Of a stretch of 64,000 bases of DNA, positions 35,778 through 44,075 are shown one piece after another. Position 1 is the stretch's first letter. Each line of letters starts with the position of its first letter. The position numbers and the translations under genes were made by a program. The notes beneath the pieces were generated by a model. That model had not been told where the DNA came from. It did not search any database and worked only from the letters and a program-made list of their open reading frames with translations. Location of the stretch: contig CAZPRY010000006.1 of NCBI GenBank assembly GCA_964589175.1, positions 1-64,000 of the forward strand. Reading direction: 5' to 3'. The stretch is from CAZPRY01 sp964589175 (GTDB lineage Bacteria > Fidelibacterota > UBA2242).

Positions 35778-36344
35778 TTGAAACGATTTATCACAGCGAT
35801 AATGATTATAGGGTTAGGAGTAATTGCTATGAATTGCAGCAAAAAAAATCCGCAGGCCGTCATCGAAACCAGCCACGGAACGATTGTCATTGAACTGTTA
35901 CCGGAGGCCGCGCCGTTGACGGTACAAAATTTCATTCAATATGCGCAAAGCGGTTTCTACGAAGGTACGATCTTCCATCGCGTTATTAAGGGCTTCGTTA
36001 TCCAGGGCGGCGGTCTGACCGCCGATATGGTGGAAAAGGAGACCGGCGACCCAATCCCGAATGAGGCCGAAAACGGCCTGCAGAACCTGCGCGGGACGAT
36101 TGCGATGGCGCGCACTCCCGATCCGCATTCGGCGACATCCCAGTTTTTCATCAATACCGTCGACAACGCCCGCCTCAATCACGGCAGCAAGACGCCGCGC
36201 GGCTGGGGCTATTGCGTTTTCGGTAAAGTCATGGAGGGCATGGAAATTGTTGACCTGATCGAAAATTTACCCACGACGACCAAGGACCCTTACCGGGATG
36301 TTCCGGCGTCGACGATCACGGTGACGAAGGTCACGATCCGCTAA
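35778..36344 (+). CDS. cyclophilin-type peptidyl-prolyl isomerase, secreted
   Basis: A 188-aa peptidyl-prolyl cis-trans isomerase of the cyclophilin family. FHRVIKGFVIQGG (the FHR motif with its Gln/Gly), ARTPDPHSATSQFFINT and AFGKVMEGME-like FGKVMEGMEIVD are seen. The N-terminal hydrophobic stretch ends at Cys20 (IAMNC), suggesting a lipoprotein signal, though Asn before Cys is unusual. It would act in the periplasm on secreted proteins. TTG start with an excellent AGGAGG seven bases before. A terminator follows. Confidence 0.9.
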   Translation: MKRFITAIMIIGLGVIAMNCSKKNPQAVIETSHGTIVIELLPEAAPLTVQNFIQYAQSGFYEGTIFHRVIKGFVIQGGGLTADMVEKETGDPIPNEAENGLQNLRGTIAMARTPDPHSATSQFFINTVDNARLNHGSKTPRGWGYCVFGKVMEGMEIVDLIENLPTTTKDPYRDVPASTITVTKVTIR

Positions 36345-36361
36345 GAAAAAGCCTGTTTGTG

Positions 36362-36402
36362 AAGGGTCGGATGCAGAGCGAATTCGACCCTTTTTATTTT
36401 TT
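36362..36402 (+). terminator. intrinsic terminator after cyclophilin gene
   Basis: An 8-bp stem AAGGGTCG (36362-36369) pairs with CGACCCTT (36385-36392) around a 15-base loop and is followed by T3ATTTTTT. It ends the cyclophilin transcript before the MinD-like operon. Confidence 0.8.
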
Positions 36403-36542
36403 AAAATCAATCCGTCTTCATGCGCCGCTTGCGGCTTGTTATATCCTTTAAAATTCAGTATTATTTCAGCGTCAGCACTATATCAGATCACAGTTGAACG
36501 CCGGGCGGTTTTTTTATTTCTCAATTTAACGGAGTCCCTGAA

Positions 36543-37319
36543 ATGCCGAAAATTGTGTCTATTCATTCTTTTCGCGGTGGTACCGGAAAATCCAATACGA
36601 CCGCCAATCTGGCTGTCTTCCTGGCCAAGATGGGTTTGCGAGTCTGTGTCGTCGATACGGATATTCAATCACCGGGAATCCATGTTCTCTTTCACCTGGA
36701 CCCCAAAGAAATACGCTTCTCTCTGAACGATTTTCTCTGGGGAAAATGCGAGATCGAGCAGACCACCCGGGAAGTGTTCTGCACCGCTCCCGGGACGGAC
36801 AACGGCGGCAAAGTCTTCCTGATCCCGTCGAGTATGCGTACCGGGGACATCGCCCGCGTCTTAAAATTCGGTTACGATATCCAGCTGCTGCGCGAGGGCT
36901 TCACGCAGATCATCGCCAAACTGGAAATCGACATCCTGTTGATCGATACGCACCCCGGTCTGAACGAAGAGACGCTGATGTCGATCGCGCTTTCGGACAC
37001 GCTTCTGATTATTCTGCGTCCGGATGCCCAGGATTACCAGGGCACGGCGGTGACCGTCGAAGTTGCCCGGCAAATCGAAGTTCCCAATATGTACCTGGTC
37101 ATGAATAAAGTCCCCGCCATTTTCGATCGGGCGGCTACGGCTGAAAAAGCCCGGGCCGCCTTTCAATGCCCCGTAATCGGAATTCTGCCGCATGCGGATG
37201 AGATGATGACCCTGGCCAGCGACGGTATTTTTGTTCTTCAGCACCCCGAACATACGATTACGCACGAGATCGAAAACATAGCCCGGAAAATTTTAGAGCA
37301 GCGGACAAGCCCTCTATGA
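36543..37319 (+). CDS. MinD/ParA-like ATPase
   Basis: A 258-aa P-loop ATPase of the MinD/ParA class. FRGGTGKSNTTANLA carries a deviant Walker A (12-18), with Arg where the signature Lys of MinD-type proteins usually stands. DTDIQSPG is the switch I/Walker A' element and DTHPGLNEETL the Walker B. It begins an operon of four coupled genes. It lacks the C-terminal amphipathic targeting helix of MinD as far as I see. A role in positioning or regulating the downstream membrane protein is inferred. ATG 36543; overlaps the next gene by four bases. Confidence 0.85.
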   Translation: MPKIVSIHSFRGGTGKSNTTANLAVFLAKMGLRVCVVDTDIQSPGIHVLFHLDPKEIRFSLNDFLWGKCEIEQTTREVFCTAPGTDNGGKVFLIPSSMRTGDIARVLKFGYDIQLLREGFTQIIAKLEIDILLIDTHPGLNEETLMSIALSDTLLIILRPDAQDYQGTAVTVEVARQIEVPNMYLVMNKVPAIFDRAATAEKARAAFQCPVIGILPHADEMMTLASDGIFVLQHPEHTITHEIENIARKILEQRTSPL

Positions 37320-38413
37320 AGCATCTGCCGAAATGGACACGAAATCTGGGCCTCACACTCCTGGCCGCGCTGGCCTACGCCTTCCTGAATATGCTTTCCA
37401 ACCATCTGCTGCTGCCCTCCGCAACCTTTATCGCCCTGCGGCCGCAGGTCGCACTGCCCTTCTTTCTGGGATTTATTTTCGGACCGTGGGTCGGATTCTT
37501 CACCGGTTTCCTGGGGAATCTGATCGGCGACGTATTGAGCGGATACGGGCCCTGGCAATTCTGGAACTGGCACATCGCCAACGGGCTATACGGCCTGCTC
37601 CCCGGTATCGCCACCTATATGGGAATGAAGAAAATCCGCACCCTGCGGGGCTTTGTCCTGATGGAAGCCATTGTCGTTCTGACCAACGTTTTGGCGGTCG
37701 CCTTTGCCGTTTTCACCGATATGTTCTGGCTCAAAATCATGCAATTTCCCGAATCGCTGAACTCCTGGATTTTGCCGGCCTTTATCACCAACACCGTACA
37801 GGCCTTCGTTCTGGTCCCGCTTTTTCTCGTCCTGGCCAAATTCATTACAATCACGATCGAGACCCGCGTCACGCTGATCCTCTCCTGGCTCATGGTTTTT
37901 ATCGTCACCGTGACCGCCATCGCCATTACCTGGACGGTCTGGGGTGACCTGACCAGCCGGGCGGCTTCGGTCAAGGCCTTCTATTCGGCCGGAATTGTCA
38001 CAGTTCTGGTCGTCATTATCGGTTTCATCATCTCGGTCTTCCTGACTTATCGCATCACCGATCCCCTGAGCAGCCTGAGCCGCGCGGCCCAACGGATCGA
38101 ACAGGGCGAATACCGGCTTCCGGAATTGGAGAAGTTCAGCGCCCGCAGCGACGAATTCGGGCAGCTGTCACGGTTGATCCGGAGCATGGCGGAAAAAGTG
38201 GAGAAACGCGAGACGCGTTTGAAACACCAGGTCGCCGAGTTGAAAATCGAGATCGACCGGGCCCGGCAGGCTGAAGACGTGAAGGAGATCGTTGAGAGCG
38301 ATTATTTCAAGAATATCCGGCAAAAAGCCCGCGAGTTTCGCGAACCGTCCCGGTCTAAAAACGGAGAATCCCAAAATGCAGATAAAGGCGAAGATGAGAG
38401 CGGTCGTATTTGA
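37316..38413 (+). CDS. ECF-S-like membrane protein with HAMP and coiled coil
   Basis: A 365-aa protein. The first ~190 residues form about six membrane helices with RPQVALPFFLGFIFGPWVGFFTGFLGNLIGD, which strongly resembles the substrate-binding S component of energy-coupling factor transporters. A further membrane helix (about 190-210), an extracytoplasmic loop and another helix (about 220-242) lead to a HAMP domain (about 245-300: YRITDPLSSLSRAAQRIEQGEY), then a charged coiled coil. No ECF ATPases are present. A ligand-binding ECF-S head joined to a signal-transducing HAMP is unusual. ATG overlaps the MinD-like stop. Confidence 0.75.
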   Translation: MKHLPKWTRNLGLTLLAALAYAFLNMLSNHLLLPSATFIALRPQVALPFFLGFIFGPWVGFFTGFLGNLIGDVLSGYGPWQFWNWHIANGLYGLLPGIATYMGMKKIRTLRGFVLMEAIVVLTNVLAVAFAVFTDMFWLKIMQFPESLNSWILPAFITNTVQAFVLVPLFLVLAKFITITIETRVTLILSWLMVFIVTVTAIAITWTVWGDLTSRAASVKAFYSAGIVTVLVVIIGFIISVFLTYRITDPLSSLSRAAQRIEQGEYRLPELEKFSARSDEFGQLSRLIRSMAEKVEKRETRLKHQVAELKIEIDRARQAEDVKEIVESDYFKNIRQKAREFREPSRSKNGESQNADKGEDESGRI

Positions 38414-39362
38414 TAAAAAATTGCTAATGATGACGGACTATCCGCTTCCCGTTGCGGGTCCCGGCTGGGCGCGCATTCGCATCCAAAAGGCCGGCATTTG
38501 CCAGACCGACCTGGAAATTATGAAAGGCTATATGGGCTTCAGGGGTGTGCTAGGCCACGAATTCGTCGGGATTGTGGATGCCTGCGAAAGTTCCGTATGG
38601 CTCGGCAAGCGGGTCGTGGGCGAGATCAACGCCGCCTGCGGGGAATGCGACTGGTGCCGCCGCGATCTGGGCCGGCATTGCCCCAATCGCGAGACCCTTG
38701 GAATCGACCGGCTCGACGGCTGCATGGCCGATTACTGCCTCCTGCCGCTACGCAACCTGCTGAAAGTGCCCGCCGACATCTCTGACGACCGCGCCGTCCT
38801 GACCGAGCCCCTGGCGGCTGCCTGTGAAATATTGGAGCAGCTGCCCATCGAAGCATCCCAAAAAATCGTTGTGCTGGGCGACGGCCGCCTGGGCATCCTC
38901 TGCGCCTGGGTTCTGTCCACCGTCGGCCGCGATGTAACCCTGCTCGGGCATCATCCTGAAAAGCTGCAAACAGCCGCCTGGAGAGAACTTAAAACAGCCG
39001 CGCGCTTAACCGATATCCGGAATCAGGCCGATGTGGTTGTGGATGCCACCGGCTCCGCGGGCGGGCTGAAGGACGCCCTGCAAATCTGTAAACCGCGAGG
39101 AACGATCGTATTGAAATCGACAGTTGCGTCCCCGGGGGAGCTTAACCTGGCGCCGCTGGTCATCAACGAGATCACGCTCGTCGGCTCGCGCTGCGGTCAA
39201 TTCAAAGATGCTCTCCAAATCATGCAGAACTTCCCGGATATGCCGCTTGAACGCCTGATCACGGCGCGCTTCCCGATCGAGCAGGCGCCGGAAGCCTTCG
39301 CCATGGCGCTGCACGCAAAACCCTTAAAAGTAATCCTGGAATTCGGAGACCCGGAACGATGA
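38376..39362 (+). CDS. zinc-dependent alcohol dehydrogenase family protein
   Basis: A 328-aa medium-chain dehydrogenase. The catalytic-zinc region is GICQTDLEI and GHEFVG. The structural-zinc cysteines C-x2-C-x2-C-x7-C lie in CGECDWCRRDLGRHC (about 87-101). The Rossmann glycine motif is GDGRLG. Substrate unknown. ATG at 38376 with GGAGA upstream is chosen; it overlaps the previous gene by 38 bases, and ATG 38394 is an alternative. The 3' end overlaps the next ATG by four bases. Its place between a membrane sensor-like protein and a protein of unknown function suggests a shared pathway that I cannot name. Confidence 0.88.
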   Translation: MQIKAKMRAVVFDKKLLMMTDYPLPVAGPGWARIRIQKAGICQTDLEIMKGYMGFRGVLGHEFVGIVDACESSVWLGKRVVGEINAACGECDWCRRDLGRHCPNRETLGIDRLDGCMADYCLLPLRNLLKVPADISDDRAVLTEPLAAACEILEQLPIEASQKIVVLGDGRLGILCAWVLSTVGRDVTLLGHHPEKLQTAAWRELKTAARLTDIRNQADVVVDATGSAGGLKDALQICKPRGTIVLKSTVASPGELNLAPLVINEITLVGSRCGQFKDALQIMQNFPDMPLERLITARFPIEQAPEAFAMALHAKPLKVILEFGDPER

Positions 39363-41890
39363 AAGCAGCTAAAGACGACATCCTGCAAAAGTTAATGCAG
39401 CCCGGAACAACACCGGAAACGGCTCGCCCGCCCGAAACCGATTTGCATCATCTTACCAGCCTGGGCGTTCCACTGGAAGAAACGGGTCAAAACCATTATC
39501 GCATCAATACGACGGACGTCGGCGTTTTCGCAGGATTATCAACGCTCACACGCATGCTGGTCAACGACTTCCTGGAGCAGTGCGGACTCGGAATTACCGA
39601 TGTGCTCGTCCAGCGTAAGTTGCTCCCGCTGCTGAATCCCGAATTGGTCGAAGCCGGCGTGGAATGGATCATGATCTATGCCCGCCTGGAGGCGACCGAG
39701 GACATCCCGATCCGGCACCAGGACTTCAGCCAGGCCATCGAGGTCGTCTTCCATTCGATTCAATCAGCGCGCTGGGGCGGTGTCCTGTTCCCCGAATATT
39801 TCAACCAAAGCGCAGAAAGCCGGTCCAAAACCGCTCTGCTGTTCCCTTTTTACATGGATGAAAAGCACGATTATTTCATTCTGGTCGAATACGAAAGCAA
39901 CGGTAAATTCCTGCGGATCACCATCGAAAATGCGCGCCTTTCGCGCATTCAACTCAAGCACGTCCCGCACCGCGTAGTGGACAACCTGGACCGTTTTCAC
40001 CTGATCCCTGATCTCCGGCAGCACGCCCGCCAGATATACCAGAGCATCCTGCGCGAAGCGCTGTCCGGCAAGCCCGAATTCAAAGAAACCGGCGAGCGTC
40101 AGCCAACCCTCTTCAACGCGATCCGGCAGGGCGGTTTGGGTGAACTCAACCTGATCGTTTTTCACTGGCCTGCTTCCGGCACGTTGTTGCTTGCCGACGA
40201 AAACAGTGTCGATTTTTCAGCGGACACGCTCTTCTTCCGGCTCGTCACCAAGGAATTGCTGCTGCTGCAGGACCGCGATATCCTGAATCACCTGGACCGG
40301 AATGCCGTCGTCGAGATGACGGATGGCGCAACGAACGTCTATTTCGAACTCTCACGACGCAAGAGCTGTCTGCATGTCTGTCTGCAGGAGCGGCGCAAGT
40401 ACGAACACCTGTCCGGCTATCTGGACCGCATGCCGGCCCTCAAGGCGACCGCCGCTGCGCTGACCGGGATTGAAGCGCCGGTCCGCCTGGTCCTGATTCA
40501 TCACATAACGGCGGAAATCCTGGGGTTTTTGCAGGCCTGTAGCAACATTGGCTTCCACAGTATCGATACTTTTTTCGTTAAATACAGCGGCATCGTACCG
40601 GACAATTATATGGAGACGTTGCTCTCGCTGCCGGAAGAAAAGTATCGCTTTTACGCCCTGCAGAGAATCGAGAAAGCCGGCTCGCTGCGCGGCCTGTTCC
40701 AACTATCCCGGCAATACTCCCGCATCGATCCGATCCGCAATCTCGATAAGGACCTGGCCTCGGCCGATTATTCGTTCCTGGATGCCACGCGGCTGGCGGC
40801 CGGGCATGTCTTCATGCGCGCGGCCCTGCAAAGCCATCAGGCGCGCGAAAAGATGATCCTTATCGAGGACGGCGGCTATCTCAACCCCCTGATCAATCGA
40901 TTCTGCCTGGAAGGCAAAACCGTTCGCGAAACCTTGTCCTATTTCCGGATGGATCCGGCTACAGTGAAACTCCCGGAAGACGTGCTACAGACATCTCTGG
41001 CCGAATGGCTGACACCGATTTTTCCGGGCGGCGTGGAGCACACCCGCAACGGCTACGACGCCGATTGGGAAGTGGAGCAACAATTCGGTCGTCTGCAGTT
41101 CCCCGTCTGCAGCATCGCCCTCTCCAACCTCAAAACCGGTCCCGAAGCCTACGAATGCGCCCTCTCCATTCTCAATGCGATCGAAAATATCCTCAACCGG
41201 CTCGGCCTGCTGCTTTCCCGCAGACAGGCTCTGATGCTGGGCAGTCGCGGCGCGATCGGCGCTTACATGCTGGCCGAGCTCGCCCGGCGCATCGGTCCCG
41301 GAGGAGTTCAGGGCGTGGATATCGCCGTGTCGGACATCCAAACCGGCCCACCGCTGGAAGTCCGCACACCCGACGAATTGAGCGAAGCGTTTTTATACAA
41401 CACGGATTTGTTTGTCGGCATCATCGGCAAATCAATCCTGAAACGCCCATTCCTCGAAAAGTTAATTCTGCACTCCCGGCAGCCGCAACTGATCTTCGCC
41501 AGCGGTTCGACTAAAACCGTGGAATTCAGCGACCTTGAAAACTGGCTGGTGGAACTTCAAAAAGCCGAACACCCAAGCATCGACGGTCATGCCATCCGGA
41601 TCGAAATATTGCCATTGCGCGATCTGCAAACTCTCGTCGAACAGGGCCAGACAGTCCGAATCCATTTCCCGGACAACGCCGCGAAAGATAAAGACCTTCT
41701 CCTGCTGGGCAACCTGACCCCGATCAATTTCCTGTATTACGGGATAGCGCGTGAGATTATCGATGAGGTGCTGAGCCAGTTGCTGCGGGTTTCCGCCGGA
41801 CTCATTCGCAACGAATTGGGTGGGAGACAGCTGCCGCGCAAATTGCTGGCCGTCGATCATGAGATCGATGTCGATGCCAATTTGCTGTAA
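39359..41890 (+). CDS. 843-aa protein of unknown function, dinucleotide-binding-like C-terminus
   Basis: An 843-aa soluble protein that I do not recognise as a whole. The N-terminal ~450 residues show no motif I can name. From about 590 the sequence takes on a Rossmann look: RQALMLGSRGAIGAYMLAELARR (about 619-641), then SEAFLYNTDLFVGIIGKSILKR and LIFASGSTKTVEFSDLENWL. That arrangement resembles the NAD domain of S-adenosylhomocysteine hydrolase, though the SAH-specific residues are not clear. No signal peptide. The ATG overlaps the dehydrogenase stop (ATGA). Product of the four-gene operon that starts at 36543. Its chemistry is unknown. Confidence 0.8.
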   Translation: MKAAKDDILQKLMQPGTTPETARPPETDLHHLTSLGVPLEETGQNHYRINTTDVGVFAGLSTLTRMLVNDFLEQCGLGITDVLVQRKLLPLLNPELVEAGVEWIMIYARLEATEDIPIRHQDFSQAIEVVFHSIQSARWGGVLFPEYFNQSAESRSKTALLFPFYMDEKHDYFILVEYESNGKFLRITIENARLSRIQLKHVPHRVVDNLDRFHLIPDLRQHARQIYQSILREALSGKPEFKETGERQPTLFNAIRQGGLGELNLIVFHWPASGTLLLADENSVDFSADTLFFRLVTKELLLLQDRDILNHLDRNAVVEMTDGATNVYFELSRRKSCLHVCLQERRKYEHLSGYLDRMPALKATAAALTGIEAPVRLVLIHHITAEILGFLQACSNIGFHSIDTFFVKYSGIVPDNYMETLLSLPEEKYRFYALQRIEKAGSLRGLFQLSRQYSRIDPIRNLDKDLASADYSFLDATRLAAGHVFMRAALQSHQAREKMILIEDGGYLNPLINRFCLEGKTVRETLSYFRMDPATVKLPEDVLQTSLAEWLTPIFPGGVEHTRNGYDADWEVEQQFGRLQFPVCSIALSNLKTGPEAYECALSILNAIENILNRLGLLLSRRQALMLGSRGAIGAYMLAELARRIGPGGVQGVDIAVSDIQTGPPLEVRTPDELSEAFLYNTDLFVGIIGKSILKRPFLEKLILHSRQPQLIFASGSTKTVEFSDLENWLVELQKAEHPSIDGHAIRIEILPLRDLQTLVEQGQTVRIHFPDNAAKDKDLLLLGNLTPINFLYYGIAREIIDEVLSQLLRVSAGLIRNELGGRQLPRKLLAVDHEIDVDANLL

Positions 41891-41921
41891 TTTTAAAAAG
41901 AGAAAAAATCGGCAGCTGCGG

Positions 41922-42698
41922 CTAGGACTTGCCCCGGTCGTTGAACACCTTAAATATCAGGATTCCGGCGCTGACCGAAACATTCAACGATTCGACCCCC
42001 GCGCGCATCGGAATGCGCACAAAGAAGTCGCAATTTTCTTCTACAAGACGGCGGATACCCTTGCCCTCGCTGCCCAGCACCAATGCTACTGGACCGGAGA
42101 AATCCGTCTCGGCATACGATTTTTCGGCTTTCTGGCTGACGGCATAAAACCATAATCCGCTTGCTTTCAATTCCTTCATGGCCTGTACAAGATTGTTTAC
42201 TCGTACGATCTTTACGAGCGAAAGCGTACCGGCCGCGACCTTGGCGACCGTCGGTGTCACCAGCACGCTGCGGTTAGCGGGAATGACGATCCCGTGTACG
42301 CCGGCTGCCGCGGCAGTGCGCACGATGGCACCCAGGTTGTGGGGATCTTCGAGCGAATCGAGAACCACGATAAAGGGCGCCTCGTTGCGTCGACGGGCCT
42401 CATCCAGCAGGTCCTCAACCGCGTAGTATTTTACGGCGGAAGTGAAGGCTACAACGCCCTGGTGAACAGCCTTCTCCGTAATCTCATCCAGCTTCTGCCG
42501 GGGCGCAAAACTGAAGCGAATGCCCTTCCCGCGCAACAGGTCGAGAATACGGCGGACTTTGTCGTCCTTTTTAATACCGTCGGCAATCAGAATCCGGTTG
42601 ATCGCCTCGCCGTTTTCCAGAGCGGTCAGGACGCTGTTGCGGCCGATGATAAAATTGTCACCGCTCTTGTTCCGATCTTCTTGATTCTGCTCATTCAC
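41922..42698 (-). CDS. rlmB: 23S rRNA 2'-O-methyltransferase RlmB-like (SPOUT)
   Basis: A 258-aa TrmH/RlmB-type SPOUT methyltransferase. The N-terminal substrate-binding region (GRNSVLTALENG) precedes the knot motifs LDSLEDPHNLGAIVRTA (motif 1), LVLGSEGKGIRRLV (motif 2) and IPMRAGVESLNVSVSAGILIF (motif 3). It likely methylates the 2'-hydroxyl of G2251 (E. coli number) in 23S rRNA; a different rRNA or tRNA site is possible. Last gene of an operon with ntrX and ntrY. It is convergent with the 843-aa gene, 31 bases apart. Confidence 0.9.
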   Translation of the reverse strand: MNEQNQEDRNKSGDNFIIGRNSVLTALENGEAINRILIADGIKKDDKVRRILDLLRGKGIRFSFAPRQKLDEITEKAVHQGVVAFTSAVKYYAVEDLLDEARRRNEAPFIVVLDSLEDPHNLGAIVRTAAAAGVHGIVIPANRSVLVTPTVAKVAAGTLSLVKIVRVNNLVQAMKELKASGLWFYAVSQKAEKSYAETDFSGPVALVLGSEGKGIRRLVEENCDFFVRIPMRAGVESLNVSVSAGILIFKVFNDRGKS

Positions 42699-42704
42699 GC
42701 GATA

Positions 42705-44066
42705 CTACTCCTCCGGGTTGCGAATATCCAGTTCTTTGATTTTGCGCGACAGGTTGGGCTGCTGCAGGCCCAGTTCGCGGGCCGTCCGCGAAACATTCCA
42801 GCCGTATTTCTGCAACTGGCGGGTCAGGTAGAATTTCTCGAATGCCCGGCGAGCTTCCGTGTAGTTATCGCCGACCGGGAAAGGGAAATCCTGCACCGGC
42901 TGCGCGTCCCGGTAATTCAGATGCGGAGCCACTTCCGCCTCACTGATTTCCTCACCGAGGGTCAGGATGCAGAGTCGCTCTACCAGGTTTTTCAACTCCC
43001 GGATATTGCCCGGGAACGGGTATTTTTCCAGGAGGCGCAGAGCAGCCGGCGTGAAATTTTTGGATACTTGCTTTAATTCCCGGGCATAGTGCTGCAGGTA
43101 GTGCCTGAGCAGGACCGCTACATCGCCGCGTCTCTCGCGCAACGGCGGAAGGCTGATCGGAACCACATTCAGGCGGTAGAAAAGGTCTTCACGGAAACGG
43201 CCCTCGCGGATTGCTTCCTCCATTTTGCGGTTGGTGGCCGCCAGCACACGCACATCGATATCGATGGTTTTGTTGCCGCCCACGCGCTCGAACTTACCCT
43301 GCTCGATGACGCGCAGGATTTTAGCCTGGGCTTCGAGGTTCATATCGCCGATTTCATCCAGGAAAATGGTACCTTCGTGCGCCATCTCCAACTTGCCCAG
43401 CTTGCGCTGATCCGCTCCCGTAAAAGCGCCCCGCTCATGACCGAACAGCTCGCTCTCCACCAGTTCCCTCGGGATGGCCGCACTGTTGAACGTCACGAAG
43501 GGACTGCCGGCGCGGCGGCTCAGCTTGTGGATGGCGTAAGCCACCAATTCCTTGCCGGTACCGCTCTCGCCGGTGATCAGCACCTTGGCATCGGTCTCGG
43601 CCACACGCCGGATAATCTCACGGACTTTGCCGATCTCGGGTGATTCGCCGATGATTTCATGGCGCACATCGATTTGCTCGATGCCGATCGAATATTTCTG
43701 ATAGAGTTTGCGCTTATCGGCGATATTAGCGACCGCAATCATAATCTTGGGCAGCGACAGCGGCTTCTCCATAAAATCGTAGGCGCCCAGCTTCACGGCC
43801 CTGACCGCCGTAAAAATATCGCTGTTGCCCGAGATCATCAGGACATCGGTATCGGGATTCTCCTTCTTGATGCGCTGCAGGACTTCGATACCGTCGATGC
43901 CCGGCAGTTTTACATCAAGAAACACGAGGTCGATTCGCTGCTCGCCCAGTAACTTCAGTCCGGCTTCCCCGCTGGGAGCCTCGAAAATGATATGGCCTTC
44001 ATCCTTCAGAATGTTGGAAAGCGAGAGCCGTATGTTTTTTTCATCGTCAATAATCAGGATCTGCAT
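42705..44066 (-). CDS. ntrX: sigma-54-dependent response regulator NtrX/NtrC family
   Basis: A 453-aa three-domain regulator. The receiver domain has the phosphoacceptor Asp51 (VFLDVKLPG). The AAA+ domain has Walker A GESGTGKE, the GAFTGA loop that touches sigma-54 (HERGAFTGADQ), and Walker B-like FLDEIGDM. The C-terminal Fis-like helix-turn-helix is NVSRTARELGLQQPNLSRKIKEL. It pairs with the histidine kinase immediately upstream (9-base gap). It indicates sigma-54 control in this organism, though which genes it controls is unknown. Confidence 0.93.
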   Translation of the reverse strand: MQILIIDDEKNIRLSLSNILKDEGHIIFEAPSGEAGLKLLGEQRIDLVFLDVKLPGIDGIEVLQRIKKENPDTDVLMISGNSDIFTAVRAVKLGAYDFMEKPLSLPKIMIAVANIADKRKLYQKYSIGIEQIDVRHEIIGESPEIGKVREIIRRVAETDAKVLITGESGTGKELVAYAIHKLSRRAGSPFVTFNSAAIPRELVESELFGHERGAFTGADQRKLGKLEMAHEGTIFLDEIGDMNLEAQAKILRVIEQGKFERVGGNKTIDIDVRVLAATNRKMEEAIREGRFREDLFYRLNVVPISLPPLRERRGDVAVLLRHYLQHYARELKQVSKNFTPAALRLLEKYPFPGNIRELKNLVERLCILTLGEEISEAEVAPHLNYRDAQPVQDFPFPVGDNYTEARRAFEKFYLTRQLQKYGWNVSRTARELGLQQPNLSRKIKELDIRNPEE

Positions 44067-44075
44067 GAATGGCGT

